Part shown: positions 19,561-28,604 of the stretch, piece after piece
Layout of the letters: every line of letters begins with the position of its first letter
Position numbering within the stretch: the first letter of the stretch is position 1
Origin: Bryobacterales bacterium
Lineage (GTDB): Bacteria > Acidobacteriota > Terriglobia > Bryobacterales > Bryobacteraceae
Length of the DNA stretch: 52,789 nucleotides
Direction: 5' to 3'
Assembly: GCA_026129915.1 (NCBI GenBank)
Contig: JAHCHD010000013.1
Span: 1 to 52,789 of the forward strand
Position numbers and translations under genes: made by a program
The notes under the pieces: model-generated
What the model was told of the DNA's origin: nothing
The model's database searches: none
What the model saw: the letters and a program-made list of their open reading frames with translations, nothing else

Positions 19561-21435
19561 GTGAATCGGAATGGCAATGGCTCAGCTTCGGAACCGAGAC
19601 CAGTGGTGATTAGAACCGCACCGCCCGCGGCCTTTCCCTTGCACCGAGTTGTCATTCTAGCAATCGCAGTACTGTGCATTTTTCAGATTGCTACGTATCA
19701 GCGGGCAGAGAACTATGGATCGGATGCCAGTTACTACATGCAGCTGGCGGACAACCTGATTCACACAGGAAGCTATGAATTCAATCAGCGTCCTCACACA
19801 GTCTATCCACCTGGCTTTTCTGCAACTCTTGCCGCGGCCGCATATCTAGCTGGTTCCACAGACTATTCTTTCCTGATCCGGTTGATGCCCGTGTTTTGGG
19901 CGCTGGGCTTGGTCGCCTGGTACTTTCTGCTGGCGAAGGAATACGATCCCCGCTGGGCGGCGACGGGCTGTCTGCTGGTGGCCACATCGCCAGCGGTGTA
20001 TCAGATGACGACACGCAGTGTAATGTCTGATCCGCTTTATTTCGCGGTGTCAGGGTGGGCATTTCTCGCTGCAGTCCGCCTGGACCGATCGTCGGCGGCT
20101 TGGACGCGGTGGCTGCTCGCGACGGTGGCGGCAACGATGGTGGTGGGGGCGGTGATGGTCCGGTCCGTCGGCTTATCGGTTTGCGCCGCAATGATCGCAT
20201 GGATCTTTAGTGAAGCCATCCGCAGCCGTAATTTGAAGCTGAGCTACTCTCGTGGCGCTGCGCTGACTGCGGCGTTGGCGGGCCTCGCCGCATTCTTGGT
20301 GTGGGCAGCATGGAGCAGGGTGAATACCGTTCCCGATTACCCAGGCCAGCACATGAGCAGCTATCTGAGCCAAATGATGACCAAGGATCCGCATAAGCCG
20401 GAATTGGGGACGGCAACTGTCCTTGATGTGGCGCAGCGCGTGCCTGAGAATGCGGTGATCCACGCCGCTCACTTGGCGAGTACGTATTTCCACGGAGTCT
20501 GGGTAGTGCCAGTCTGGCGTTCGGTGTTAGGGGTGATTGTGCTGCTGTTAGTGGCAACCGGCATCGCGGCTTCGATTTGGTCAGGCGATGGAGCGTTAGC
20601 TGCGTGGTACATGTTGGGCTACGCCAGCTTGTATCTCACGTGGCCTTTCGATGAGGGGCAGCGGTTCATGTTGCCTGCTGCACCGCTTGGATTCGCACTT
20701 CTCTGCCGGGGAGCGAAGATCGCTGCGCAGTTCGCGATGCGTCAGCGTGTTCCGGCAATCAAAGCAGTCTGGGTACTTCCCGTATGCGTTGTAGCGGCAG
20801 TCGCGCTGATTGGCCGGCTACCTGGCGCACAGGCAAATCCATCGCTGGCATTCTGGTTATCGGTGACCATTGCGGGAACGCTTGGCCTAGTCGCCTCGGG
20901 CCGAGTACCTGTAGTCGAGGGCGATATTCACCGGCTTCGGGCATTGAGCGGCATCCCCTCGAAGATGGCTGTCGTCGTAGTGGCCCTGCTAATGTCAACA
21001 GGAGTCTACCAGCAGGCAGTGGCGGCCCGCGAGAATCTGCATCCGGACCCCAGCGGATTTCGCCACGCCGCTTCGGTAGACGCGGCCCGCTGGTTGCGGC
21101 AGGCGCCGCCCGGAAACGTGATGGCTGGTCAACTGGCAGTGGTCCACCGTCTGACAATGCGCCCTTGCATTCCGTTCCCGATCAGTAGTGATTCGGAGCT
21201 AATTGCCTCGCTTATTCACAATCGGGACGTAAGATATCTTGTGGTTTGCGACCGGCTACCGTTTGAGTATTTCGAGCCAGATGAGGAAACGCGACTCTCA
21301 TCCTTGCAGCGCGCCCATCCTCGGCTTCTCCGCGACATCCATCGCGGGCCGGGCTACCGAATCTTCCAGGTAACGTCCACTCGAGATGCCGCGCCCGACG
21401 TGTACAAGCGCTCACGAACTGCAGCGGACGATTAA
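19561..21435 (+). CDS. Multi-spanning PMT/ArnT-like glycosyltransferase
   Basis: A 624-residue integral membrane protein with about ten or more hydrophobic helices. The first loop, YGSDASYYMQLADNLIHTGS, is the acidic motif of GT-C enzymes that use polyprenyl-phosphate sugars (D-x-x-YY-x-x-A-x-x-L). TVYPPGFSATLAAAAYL matches the next conserved segment of the PMT_2 family. The likely role is transfer of a sugar to a protein or lipid on the outer face of the inner membrane. The start is a GTG at 19561. The C-terminal domain (from about residue 480) is soluble. No partner gene is contiguous; 560 bp follow before the FkbM gene. Confidence 0.75.
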   Translation: MNRNGNGSASEPRPVVIRTAPPAAFPLHRVVILAIAVLCIFQIATYQRAENYGSDASYYMQLADNLIHTGSYEFNQRPHTVYPPGFSATLAAAAYLAGSTDYSFLIRLMPVFWALGLVAWYFLLAKEYDPRWAATGCLLVATSPAVYQMTTRSVMSDPLYFAVSGWAFLAAVRLDRSSAAWTRWLLATVAATMVVGAVMVRSVGLSVCAAMIAWIFSEAIRSRNLKLSYSRGAALTAALAGLAAFLVWAAWSRVNTVPDYPGQHMSSYLSQMMTKDPHKPELGTATVLDVAQRVPENAVIHAAHLASTYFHGVWVVPVWRSVLGVIVLLLVATGIAASIWSGDGALAAWYMLGYASLYLTWPFDEGQRFMLPAAPLGFALLCRGAKIAAQFAMRQRVPAIKAVWVLPVCVVAAVALIGRLPGAQANPSLAFWLSVTIAGTLGLVASGRVPVVEGDIHRLRALSGIPSKMAVVVVALLMSTGVYQQAVAARENLHPDPSGFRHAASVDAARWLRQAPPGNVMAGQLAVVHRLTMRPCIPFPISSDSELIASLIHNRDVRYLVVCDRLPFEYFEPDEETRLSSLQRAHPRLLRDIHRGPGYRIFQVTSTRDAAPDVYKRSRTAADD

Positions 21436-21996
21436 CCCGCAGATGCCCAAGGAGCTGGTGTGCCGCCGCCACACTCACCTTGCTGTGTAGCTTGGGATTT
21501 GGAAACAGAGTGGGAGCTGATCTGAAGCAGAGCGCAGCGTGCCATAGCCAGTTCCTAATCGGTGGTCGCGGTGCGGCGGCTAGTAGTGGCCGCTCTATCG
21601 CGGACAAAGAACAGCTATTCTGACCGGCGACATCTAAGTCGCTCCATCACCGTGAGTGGAATCGTGCCGGCATGCGAGTTCTCCCCCAAGGCGCAGCAAC
21701 GTGCAGCGCTTTCCTTTCGCAAGAAGTTTAGCGGGAAGGCGGGCTGGAGACTGTTACTGTGCGGTGTAAGTGACTGGATGCAGGAGGGATCTTTTCCGCA
21801 GACCGCGGTGACTGCCCTCAAGGAATGGGCAGGGGCGGCGGTGAATGCGATGCTGAGGGACATCAGGAGCCAGGATTCAGGCAATGCCACTGAGCCGGTA
21901 ATGTTGCGGAACGTTTTCGACAGTGCCCCGGCTAGTCCCAAGCCCGGTCCCGGGCCACAAATAGTTGCCGTTCCGTCCGAGCCGTGGTAACCAGAA
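21436..21996 (+). other. Gene-poor stretch with repeat copy B
   Basis: No gene is supported. A frame at 21562-21990 is open by chance across the repeat copy at 21665-21790 and shows no family motif. Confidence 0.5.
21665..21790 (+). repeat. 126-bp direct repeat, copy B
   Basis: Matches 18711-18836 in the same orientation, offset 2954 bp. The first 60 bases are identical; changes cluster toward the end. It lies between the PMT-like gene and the FkbM gene, with no transposase next to it. Confidence 0.75.
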
Positions 21997-22755
21997 ATGG
22001 TGTCAACTCCACTGAAACACCGCCTGATCTCGTGGGTCAGCCGCACATTTTTCGACAACCGCGTGTATCGTGTGCGGAACGGTCTAAATAAGGGACTGGT
22101 GCGGCGCGGGGGACTTGGCTGGCTACCCATCGAACAGTCCAACCCGGAACTCGATTTCTGGAGGTCCCTGGACTTCAGCGGCAAGGTGGTCTATGACATT
22201 GGGGCGTATCACGGTTTGCTGACCATCTACTTCGCCCGAACCGCGCGTCAGGTGGTGGCATGGGAGCCTACCGCGTTCAACCGCAAACGACTGCTGGATA
22301 ATGTGCAGCTGAATCAGTTCACCCACGTCACGGTCCGTCCCTATGCATTGGGTTCAGCGACGGCCTCTCTGACGATTCACTTTGACTCCCGGCGTTCTGG
22401 CACCGCCTCCCTCGTCGAGGGTGCCACCTCGGGCGAGGTGGCGGAGACGATTGAGGTGCGTAGGCTCGACGACGAGCAAGAATTGCCCACTCCGGACTTC
22501 ATCAAAATAGACACCGAGGGCTATGAACTCGAAGTGCTGCGCGGTGGCGTCAATGCCCTGCAGACGTATCCCGAACTTTTCCTTGAGATGCACGGGTCCG
22601 ATGCCGCCGATAAGCGCGGCCGCGTGGAGGCCATTGTCCGATTCCTGTGGGAGTATGGGTACCGAAACCTCCTTCATGTCGAGACCGGCACAGCACTTAA
22701 GCCAGAAAACTCATCGGCGGCGGCGCAGGGTCACATTTATGCCCGCCAGATGTAG
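21997..22755 (+). CDS. FkbM family methyltransferase (first copy)
   Basis: A 252-residue SAM-dependent methyltransferase. VVYDIGAYHGLLTIYFA is the SAM-binding motif I (about residues 64-80), VVAWEPTAFNRKRLLDNV the motif II acidic loop, and DFIKIDTEGYELEVLRGG the diagnostic FkbM segment (about 168-185). FkbM proteins usually O-methylate sugars or polyketides. In this neighbourhood, methyl capping of a surface glycan is the likeliest job. The start has only weak ribosome-site support. Confidence 0.88.
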   Translation: MVSTPLKHRLISWVSRTFFDNRVYRVRNGLNKGLVRRGGLGWLPIEQSNPELDFWRSLDFSGKVVYDIGAYHGLLTIYFARTARQVVAWEPTAFNRKRLLDNVQLNQFTHVTVRPYALGSATASLTIHFDSRRSGTASLVEGATSGEVAETIEVRRLDDEQELPTPDFIKIDTEGYELEVLRGGVNALQTYPELFLEMHGSDAADKRGRVEAIVRFLWEYGYRNLLHVETGTALKPENSSAAAQGHIYARQM

Positions 22756-23388
22756 GGTATCCGTTGCGGTTCCAGTTATCCGGAGAGGGCTTTCCGGGAA
22801 CCACGCACGGAGTTGGTGTCTGCAAAGTAATCGCGACTTGGGACTGCCCGGAATTGTAGTACGGGGCAGAGGTGGGGGACGAAATGGGAGCAAGGTGCCC
22901 ATCAAAAAACGAACTCGGAAGGGACAAACGGGAAAGCGGCTATGATTGCACGGGTTTTGCCCGGCAAACAGTTGGTAGGGCCTGTCAGAACTGGGAGATG
23001 CTGCAGTCCCCGAACCGGGCGTTAAGCTCGACCACAGTATTTGAGAGGTCAATGACCGCCGGACATCAAGATCGGCCGGAGACCGGGAGGCTGAGGTTCT
23101 CGAGCGGGCGGCCCGGGACGAGTTAAGGAACCAAGAGGGGATTGAAGAAGCGGCTACTCGTTCTCTGCAGCGCCAAGGGTCGTCAAAGGCGGATCCGCTA
23201 GAGGCCAGGGTTCATGTGCGAATAAATCCTGCGTCCTTGTACAATTACAGTGTATGCGCCTGGAGGCGACCATGCGGCAAGAAATCTACCTCAGAATTGA
23301 ATACGAGTACAGTGAATAGTCAAGCGACCTGCGCTACATACCCACGAAAGTTACTAGTGACTTTCACGACCCAGCCAGGGAGATCCCG
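22756..23388 (+). other. Gene-poor stretch at the edge of the AT-rich segment
   Basis: No family-recognisable frame was found in 630 bp. The only item with translation signals is the tiny frame at 23272-23319. Base composition turns visibly richer in A and T from about 23.2 kb. Confidence 0.5.
23272..23319 (+). CDS. Possible 15-residue peptide (leader or truncated gene)
   Basis: GGAGG (23262-23266) lies five bases before an ATG; the frame reads MRQEIYLRIEYEYSE and stops. It could be a leader peptide, the stump of a lost gene, or chance. It lacks the glycine start and the acidic ring-closing residue expected of a lasso-peptide core. Confidence 0.2.
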   Translation: MRQEIYLRIEYEYSE

Positions 23389-24639
23389 GTGAACAAAGTG
23401 AATGATCCATTTGGATTCTTACCGAAGTTTGCACTTCAAGGCAAACCGCAGGAGTATAAGAGCTTGATTGATGCGGCTCAGGACGCAGAAACGCTCACAC
23501 TTGATTTCGATGCCTTAAACACTTTCTTCAGAGTCGGTATGTATTTAGAGGGTGGTACACCGTTCACCGAGATACGACGCGTTCTGCCAGCTCCCATTAT
23601 TGTGGAACCCCGTACCATAGATAGAATGGCGGCCCTGGACGGTTACCTTGATCTATTTCGTGCAGCGGTCAGGAAGAACTTCACACCCCAATTTGCGGTT
23701 GCAATCAGCGGTGGTGCGGATAGCCGGCACATTTTACTTGAATTGATATCACAAGAAAAGCGGCCAGCATACACGCTGACGGTTGCGATCCCTGGGCGAG
23801 CGTCCGAAGTAGAGATCGCTCGCCTCATATGTACCAGAGCGGAAGTTCCACAGCGAATTGTGTGGCCCGATCCAAAAATGTCTGTGGATAATGAAATGTG
23901 GAAGAACCTAGCTTGTGACTTCATGTGCCTCGAGCACGGCTGGTTTGCAGAGGTAGGGCGCAACCGAGACGAGTTGCCATGGTGGGACGGAATTGGCGGA
24001 GACGTATTGTCGGCGGGATTATTCTTGAACCCAGAGAACCTCAAGAGTTTTGAAGAAAACCGTCTTGATGAATTGGCAGAATCGATTGTGCCCAACAGGG
24101 GCATTCCACTTATTCGCGATCAGAGCCTGTTTCCCAGAGAGGATGCAGTCAATGCACTTTACAGAGAACTAGTGAAACACAGAGATGCTCCAAATCCTGT
24201 AGGATCATTCTATTTTTGGAATCGAACCAGAATTTCGATTGGGTCCTGTGCATTCGGACTACTTCGATCACGAGGTCAGCAAGTAATTGCGCCATATTTA
24301 GATGTGGACTTAGTGAGATTCCTCTCGTCTCCGGCAACTATGCTCATCGACCATGAGTTTCACCGAGATGCGATTCGCCGTGGCTATCCAGAGTTCAGCG
24401 ATATAGGCTACTTTGAAAACAGAGAAGCTATTCCTCGAATTCACAGGCAAAAACAGTCATTGGCATTGCTAAAGTTATTGATGAAGCAAGAGCTGACGAA
24501 CGTGGAAATTCTTGGTACCAGTCTTCGCACTTTGCGTGCAATGATCTTCCGCTCCCGCGCATGTGATATTGACTGGTTATTGCCCCATGCTACGTACTGG
24601 GCTCAAGTTCGTAAGTTAATCGAGATGTCACACTTATAG
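23389..24639 (+). CDS. Asparagine-synthase-like ATP pyrophosphatase domain protein
   Basis: A 416-residue protein with the PP-loop SGGADSRHIL (residues 107-116) of the asparagine synthetase C-terminal domain, and WDGIGGDVLSAGLF later. The segment before it, GMYLEGGTPFTEIRRVLPAP, resembles the end of an AsnB glutaminase domain, but the catalytic N-terminal Cys2 and the rest of that domain are absent. It therefore cannot use glutamine alone. Such stand-alone domains amidate sugars or peptides in glycan clusters, or close lasso peptides; no lasso precursor or protease is seen. Composition is much richer in A+T than flanking genes, a sign of transfer. Confidence 0.75.
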   Translation: MNKVNDPFGFLPKFALQGKPQEYKSLIDAAQDAETLTLDFDALNTFFRVGMYLEGGTPFTEIRRVLPAPIIVEPRTIDRMAALDGYLDLFRAAVRKNFTPQFAVAISGGADSRHILLELISQEKRPAYTLTVAIPGRASEVEIARLICTRAEVPQRIVWPDPKMSVDNEMWKNLACDFMCLEHGWFAEVGRNRDELPWWDGIGGDVLSAGLFLNPENLKSFEENRLDELAESIVPNRGIPLIRDQSLFPREDAVNALYRELVKHRDAPNPVGSFYFWNRTRISIGSCAFGLLRSRGQQVIAPYLDVDLVRFLSSPATMLIDHEFHRDAIRRGYPEFSDIGYFENREAIPRIHRQKQSLALLKLLMKQELTNVEILGTSLRTLRAMIFRSRACDIDWLLPHATYWAQVRKLIEMSHL

Positions 24640-24735
24640 ATATTGTTATACTTAGCGGTGGAATCATAAGAAAAGGCACAGATGCTAAGGTAGTAGCTTA
24701 ATAGATGAGGCTGTAATATGTAGTAGTACAGCCTG

Positions 24736-25578
24736 CTATTTCTTGGCATGCACATCCCACCATGTGTAGGAACTCGTACTCTTCACCCGCTTAAACACCT
24801 TCTGGACATGCTCGAAAGTTTGCCATAAACCATGAGTGTCCTCGCCAAATGGTCCTGAGTAAGACTTGCCGCCGGGTTGCCAATTGTCGGGTCGATAAGG
24901 TGTGTCCCATTCTGTTCTTGGACGGATAGAACTCGGTAACATCCGCATGAATGATCTAAACGGACTCACTTTTCGTCCCACTTTTCTGAGTAGTCTCCAT
25001 ACAGTCTCGTCAGCAGCAATCTCCAAACTCGTTGTGTGATATGTCTGATTTATCAGTTTGAATTTAGTGTAGCCCAATTTCTGTAGTCGCTCTAGAATAT
25101 TCTCTGAAAAATTTAACTCTACACTGATGTATTCTGGTACTATATCCATAGTAAGCGACTCAATAGCTCTTTCGTCATAACCTTCGATGTCAATTTTGGC
25201 ATAATATGGTATTCCAAACTGTTCAAAAAGAGCACGAAGTGTTGTACACGTAACGTCGAGGCGCTCAAATGAGCCTGAAGGTGAAGCCAATGCAGGGTCA
25301 AATGTTGAGAATGCTGGGTTCTTAGAATTGCGATAAAATGGAATAATCTCTTCTTTGTCAGCAATTCCGCAGTTTAGAATAATTAAGTTTCCATCTTGAA
25401 TGTGCGTGTGGAATCGAACACCGGCTTGCTCGCACAGGTGGGGGTCAGCATCGACAGCCACCACGCGGAAGCCCTTATACAGGTAATAGGAGGTATCTAG
25501 CCCATCACACATTCCGATATCCATGATCAGATTACTATGCTTTACTCTTGTTTTTGTCAGTGTTGTGTTTTTCTGCAT
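24736..25578 (-). CDS. FkbM family methyltransferase (second copy, AT-rich)
   Basis: A 280-residue methyltransferase. NLIMDIGMCDGLDTSYYLYKG is the SAM motif I, RVVAVDADPHLCEQAG motif II, and YYAKIDIEGYDERAIESL the FkbM segment. The C-terminal 100 residues form an extension ending in WWDVHAKK, with a Pro/Trp-rich stretch (YRPDNWQPGGKSYSGPFGED). It faces the asparagine-synthase-like gene tail to tail and shares its low GC. The two probably arrived together. Likely acts on an oligosaccharide; the substrate is unknown. Confidence 0.85.
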   Translation of the reverse strand: MQKNTTLTKTRVKHSNLIMDIGMCDGLDTSYYLYKGFRVVAVDADPHLCEQAGVRFHTHIQDGNLIILNCGIADKEEIIPFYRNSKNPAFSTFDPALASPSGSFERLDVTCTTLRALFEQFGIPYYAKIDIEGYDERAIESLTMDIVPEYISVELNFSENILERLQKLGYTKFKLINQTYHTTSLEIAADETVWRLLRKVGRKVSPFRSFMRMLPSSIRPRTEWDTPYRPDNWQPGGKSYSGPFGEDTHGLWQTFEHVQKVFKRVKSTSSYTWWDVHAKK

Positions 25579-26282
25579 GAAATGTGTGCTAGTCGTACCC
25601 TATGTTTGGCTTCGCGGTATCCCCCTGCGCTAAGGTAGACCTGACGTTGATCCTCATCAGACGAAACCGGACAAGCTCTAAGCGCATTGTTGAATACCGT
25701 CGTGTCGGTGAGCCCAACATTTTAACCCATGAATCTGCAAATTGGGCCCGTCTATCGCAGAATGCAGGCACCGTTGTTGCCTGCAGCGCCACATGCACCA
25801 AAACCTGCGCTGAGTTCGTTACGTCACCAGTCTCTACATGCCCAAACTCCTGTTTCCTGGGACCGCTTGAACCTTCGAGAGAGCCGAACTTTGTCCGGCC
25901 AGTCTCCATTTTCCCCTAGATTGGCCTCGTCGTCTATCGAGGCCTCTTTGCCGGGTGCGCGACACAGATGTGTGGTTGTGTCGGCTTTTCCTTTTTGGGT
26001 CAAGAATCCTTACCTAGTGATATGCTAGGAGCAAACAAGACCTCTATGTCCCTTTCTTTGCCTTCCCTAGCCGCTTGTTGGAATTAGCCTTCAGAACCGA
26101 TATCGGACTTTGCCATCTGACTCTCTTCTGCGGTTTTGTGCTGCCTATCCGGCAGAAGGCGTCGCCGTTGGACTACGCACGAGCGGCCCGTTCAGATTGG
26201 CGGCGGAGTTTCCTCCGGTTTGGACCCCTTCCGTCTCGCTTCCGGGCCGTTTTGGGCCCTTCCGGGCAGGCGGCCCCGCATT
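25579..26282 (+). other. Gene-poor stretch between FkbM and IS debris
   Basis: No convincing gene in 700 bp. The only structure noted is a small hairpin, GGCCTCG (25923-25929) with CGAGGCC (25938-25944), followed by TCTTTG; it could be a weak terminator but no plus-strand gene ends before it. Confidence 0.45.
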
Positions 26283-26745
26283 CTATGCCGATTGCAGCTT
26301 TGCCAGTCTCCACAGGTTGTACGCCGCCGCCGTGAAGGTGAATGCCCAGCCCACTTTTGCTCTCCCTCGCAGCTTCACTTTCCTCATGCTGCCCACCGCC
26401 TTCATCCATCCGAAAGCCTGTTCGATGCGCTTGCGGTTCCGCTGGCTGACCTTGAATCCCGGGCGGTACGTCACCCGCCCGTCGATGGCGCTCTTGCGTC
26501 CCTTGTTGTTCTGCGCAACGTGCGGCGTGGCTTGCAGCCTGCGCAATTCCCTGACAAATTCTTTCGTGTCGTAGGCCTTGTCGGCGCTCACCGTGATGCG
26601 CCGCCGACCTTCGATCTCTTCGATCATTTCCAGCGCCGCCAGCCGCTCGGCAGTGCCGTCAGCGTGCGTCAGGCGCGTATGCACCAGCAGTCCGTTGCGG
26701 TTCTCCATCAGAGCGTGGTCCACGCAAAGAAGCGATCCTCTGGAT
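26283..26745 (-). pseudogene. IS5-family transposase, C-terminal fragment
   Basis: About 150 residues read DHALMENRNGLLVHTRLTHA, ITVSADKAYDTKEFVRELR (second catalytic Asp), AQNNKGRKSAIDGR, and SQRNRKRIEQAFGWMKAVGS (catalytic Glu). This is the distal half of an IS5-type DDE transposase. The N-terminal half with the first Asp is missing. The fragment abuts the C-terminal end of the group II intron protein remnant, suggesting one element inserted into or beside the other before both decayed. Confidence 0.8.
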
Positions 26746-27357
26746 AGGGATGCAGAACCCGGCGGGGCGGGACGTACTTGCAAATGAGGCGATTGAATCT
26801 GAACCCTTTCAACCGGTGCCATTGACTTCGCCGCAGCAGTGCGTGCCACCATGCGCGACAGACCTCGCTACGGAAGCTATCCAATCGCACCAGGTTAGTG
26901 GGGACTGTATGGTAGGCGAAAAGTAGCCGTTCAGGACCCGCCTGAGCCACGCCCCAACCACCGGCACCAGTTCGTGCCGCCGCCGGTAGAGCGTCTTGCG
27001 GATCGCGGCTATCGTTGCCCGCATATGCTTCATGGCCGTCAATCGCACGACTTGGAACTTGACTTTCCGGTCCGTTCCACGTAACGCTGTACGGTTATCT
27101 CTCCTCGCCCTGGCTACGCCAGCGCTTCACCCACAAATCGAATACAAACTGCAGGTGGATGTTCGCCAATAATGGCGACATCACCGCCCCTTTGGCGTGC
27201 CCGGTTGCCCGGGCACCCGCTTTTCGTCTTCGATCACTACCGCTTCGAGCCATTTGCGAATCAACCGAATGATCCGCTGATCGGCGATCCGGTTTGCGAG
27301 AAACAGCAGCATCCACTCGTGATCGATCTCATCGAACGACGACGAGATATGCCATCA
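26710..27357 (-). pseudogene. Group II intron reverse transcriptase/maturase remnant
   Basis: Reading the minus strand from 27357, the frame EWMLLFLANRIADQRIIRLIRKWLEA and then QPGTP matches RT domains 3-4. After a frameshift, KGAVMSPLLANIHLQFVFDLWVKRW follows and then stops. The YADD catalytic segment and much of the fingers/palm are deleted. Then come MRATIAAIRKTLYRRRHELVP and VGAWLRRVLNGYF. After a further frameshift the maturase end continues FAYHTVPTNLVRLDSFR to PPRRVLHPYPEDRF. The order and spacing are those of intron-encoded proteins. It is dead by deletion and at least two frame breaks. Confidence 0.8.
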
Positions 27358-27422
27358 TAACGGTGTGTTTGATCCTAGTGTTTGCACCCAGGCCGATGTG
27401 AAACGCCAAGACGGGGGAAGTC

Positions 27423-28586
27423 TTGGGAGTTAGCATCAAGCAATACCGCCGAACCGAATGGGAGCATCTTCGGCCGGTTTGGACGCGAGTTTTTGAACGC
27501 ACACCGGGGGCTACCGTATTTTCCAGTCCGGAGTGGGTTGAAGCGTGGTTGACGACCGTTGGCTGTGACACCGATGCGGAGTTCCTGCTGGCGGAAGAAG
27601 GTGGACGGCCCCTTGGGATTTGCCTACTGACTCGATCCGTCGTCAAGCGTGGCCCCTTTCCCGTCCGCACTCTCTGGTTCGGTACGGCTGGCGAACCCGA
27701 AGTCGATTCCGTCTATGTAGAGTTCAGCGATGTGCTGTGTCTTCCAGGGAGGGAGACCGACTACGCTGCGGCAATTAAGACACACATTGATCGAATTCCC
27801 TGGGATGAGTTCGTGCTCCCGCGCATGAACCCGTCGATGGCGTTGGACGCTTTGCGCGGTCGCTTCGACAAATGTGACGTGATTGTGGACAATCTGCCCT
27901 CGCGGTTTCTTGACCTTGATAGTTTCCGTAACCCGGATGTTGCCTTTGAGGAAACACTGCCACGCAAACTCCGGCAGCAGATCCGGCAGTCGTTCCGAAT
28001 CTATGAAGAGGAAGGACCCGTCACGCTCAGAATGGCTGCTTCGGCGGAAGAGGGCATCAAGATGCTCGATGAGCTTGCCGAACTTCATGAAGCCAGTTGG
28101 CAAGCCCGTGGCCTCGCTCGCGGTGCTTTTGGTTCAGATAAGTTCCGGCAATTCCACCAGCAGATGATTCGCAGAACGCATGGGTCCGGTGGAGTCCAGG
28201 TCGCCAAGATTGCTGCCGGGGAACGCACCATAGGTCTGATCTACAATCTTGTTTCGAAGGGATGTGCGTACTTCTATCAGTCAGGATTGGCGCACCATGC
28301 GAACAATCGCGTAAAGCCCGGATTCATTTGCCAGGTACTCTGTGTGAATGCCAGCCGGGATGCCGGGCTCCGCGTCTACGACTTCATGGGGGGCGATACC
28401 CCCTACAAAAAGGAACTCGGCAAGGACTACCGCGACCTGATCACTATCACTGTCCGGCGGCGCTCGCTGAAAATGAAGGGGATCGAATGTCTAGTCACAC
28501 TGCGACGAAGAGTGCGGGACCGGCGCAAACCGGCGATGGACACGGCTTTGGTTGCTCCAGAACAAGAGCCGCAGCGGGATAGATGA
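27423..28586 (+). CDS. CelD/BcsL-family (GNAT fold) acyltransferase
   Basis: A 387-residue protein of the FemAB/GNAT-like family often tagged cellulose biosynthesis protein CelD. FSSPEWVEAW near residue 35 is the family's opening block; KLRQQIRQSFRIYEEEGPVTLR, LHEASWQARG, and the late FICQVLCVNASRDAGLRVYDFMGGDTPYKKELG segment are typical. Members attach acyl or aminoacyl groups to exopolysaccharide or lipid precursors; the donor here is unknown. The start is a TTG at 27423 with an unusually close GGGGGAAG; a stop lies eight codons upstream, so the frame cannot extend much. It converges with the next gene. Confidence 0.78.
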   Translation: MGVSIKQYRRTEWEHLRPVWTRVFERTPGATVFSSPEWVEAWLTTVGCDTDAEFLLAEEGGRPLGICLLTRSVVKRGPFPVRTLWFGTAGEPEVDSVYVEFSDVLCLPGRETDYAAAIKTHIDRIPWDEFVLPRMNPSMALDALRGRFDKCDVIVDNLPSRFLDLDSFRNPDVAFEETLPRKLRQQIRQSFRIYEEEGPVTLRMAASAEEGIKMLDELAELHEASWQARGLARGAFGSDKFRQFHQQMIRRTHGSGGVQVAKIAAGERTIGLIYNLVSKGCAYFYQSGLAHHANNRVKPGFICQVLCVNASRDAGLRVYDFMGGDTPYKKELGKDYRDLITITVRRRSLKMKGIECLVTLRRRVRDRRKPAMDTALVAPEQEPQRDR

Positions 28587-28604
28587 CAGCGATCCACCTT
28601 CCCT

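Noticed and set aside
21562..21990. 142-residue open frame on the plus strand
   Set aside because: It runs through repeat copy B, has no ribosome site or family motif, and the same repeat at copy A is not open in that frame.
23272..24639. Lasso-peptide locus (short peptide plus AsnB-like cyclase)
   Set aside because: The peptide lacks a core starting with Gly and a ring Asp/Glu, and no leader protease or recognition protein is nearby.
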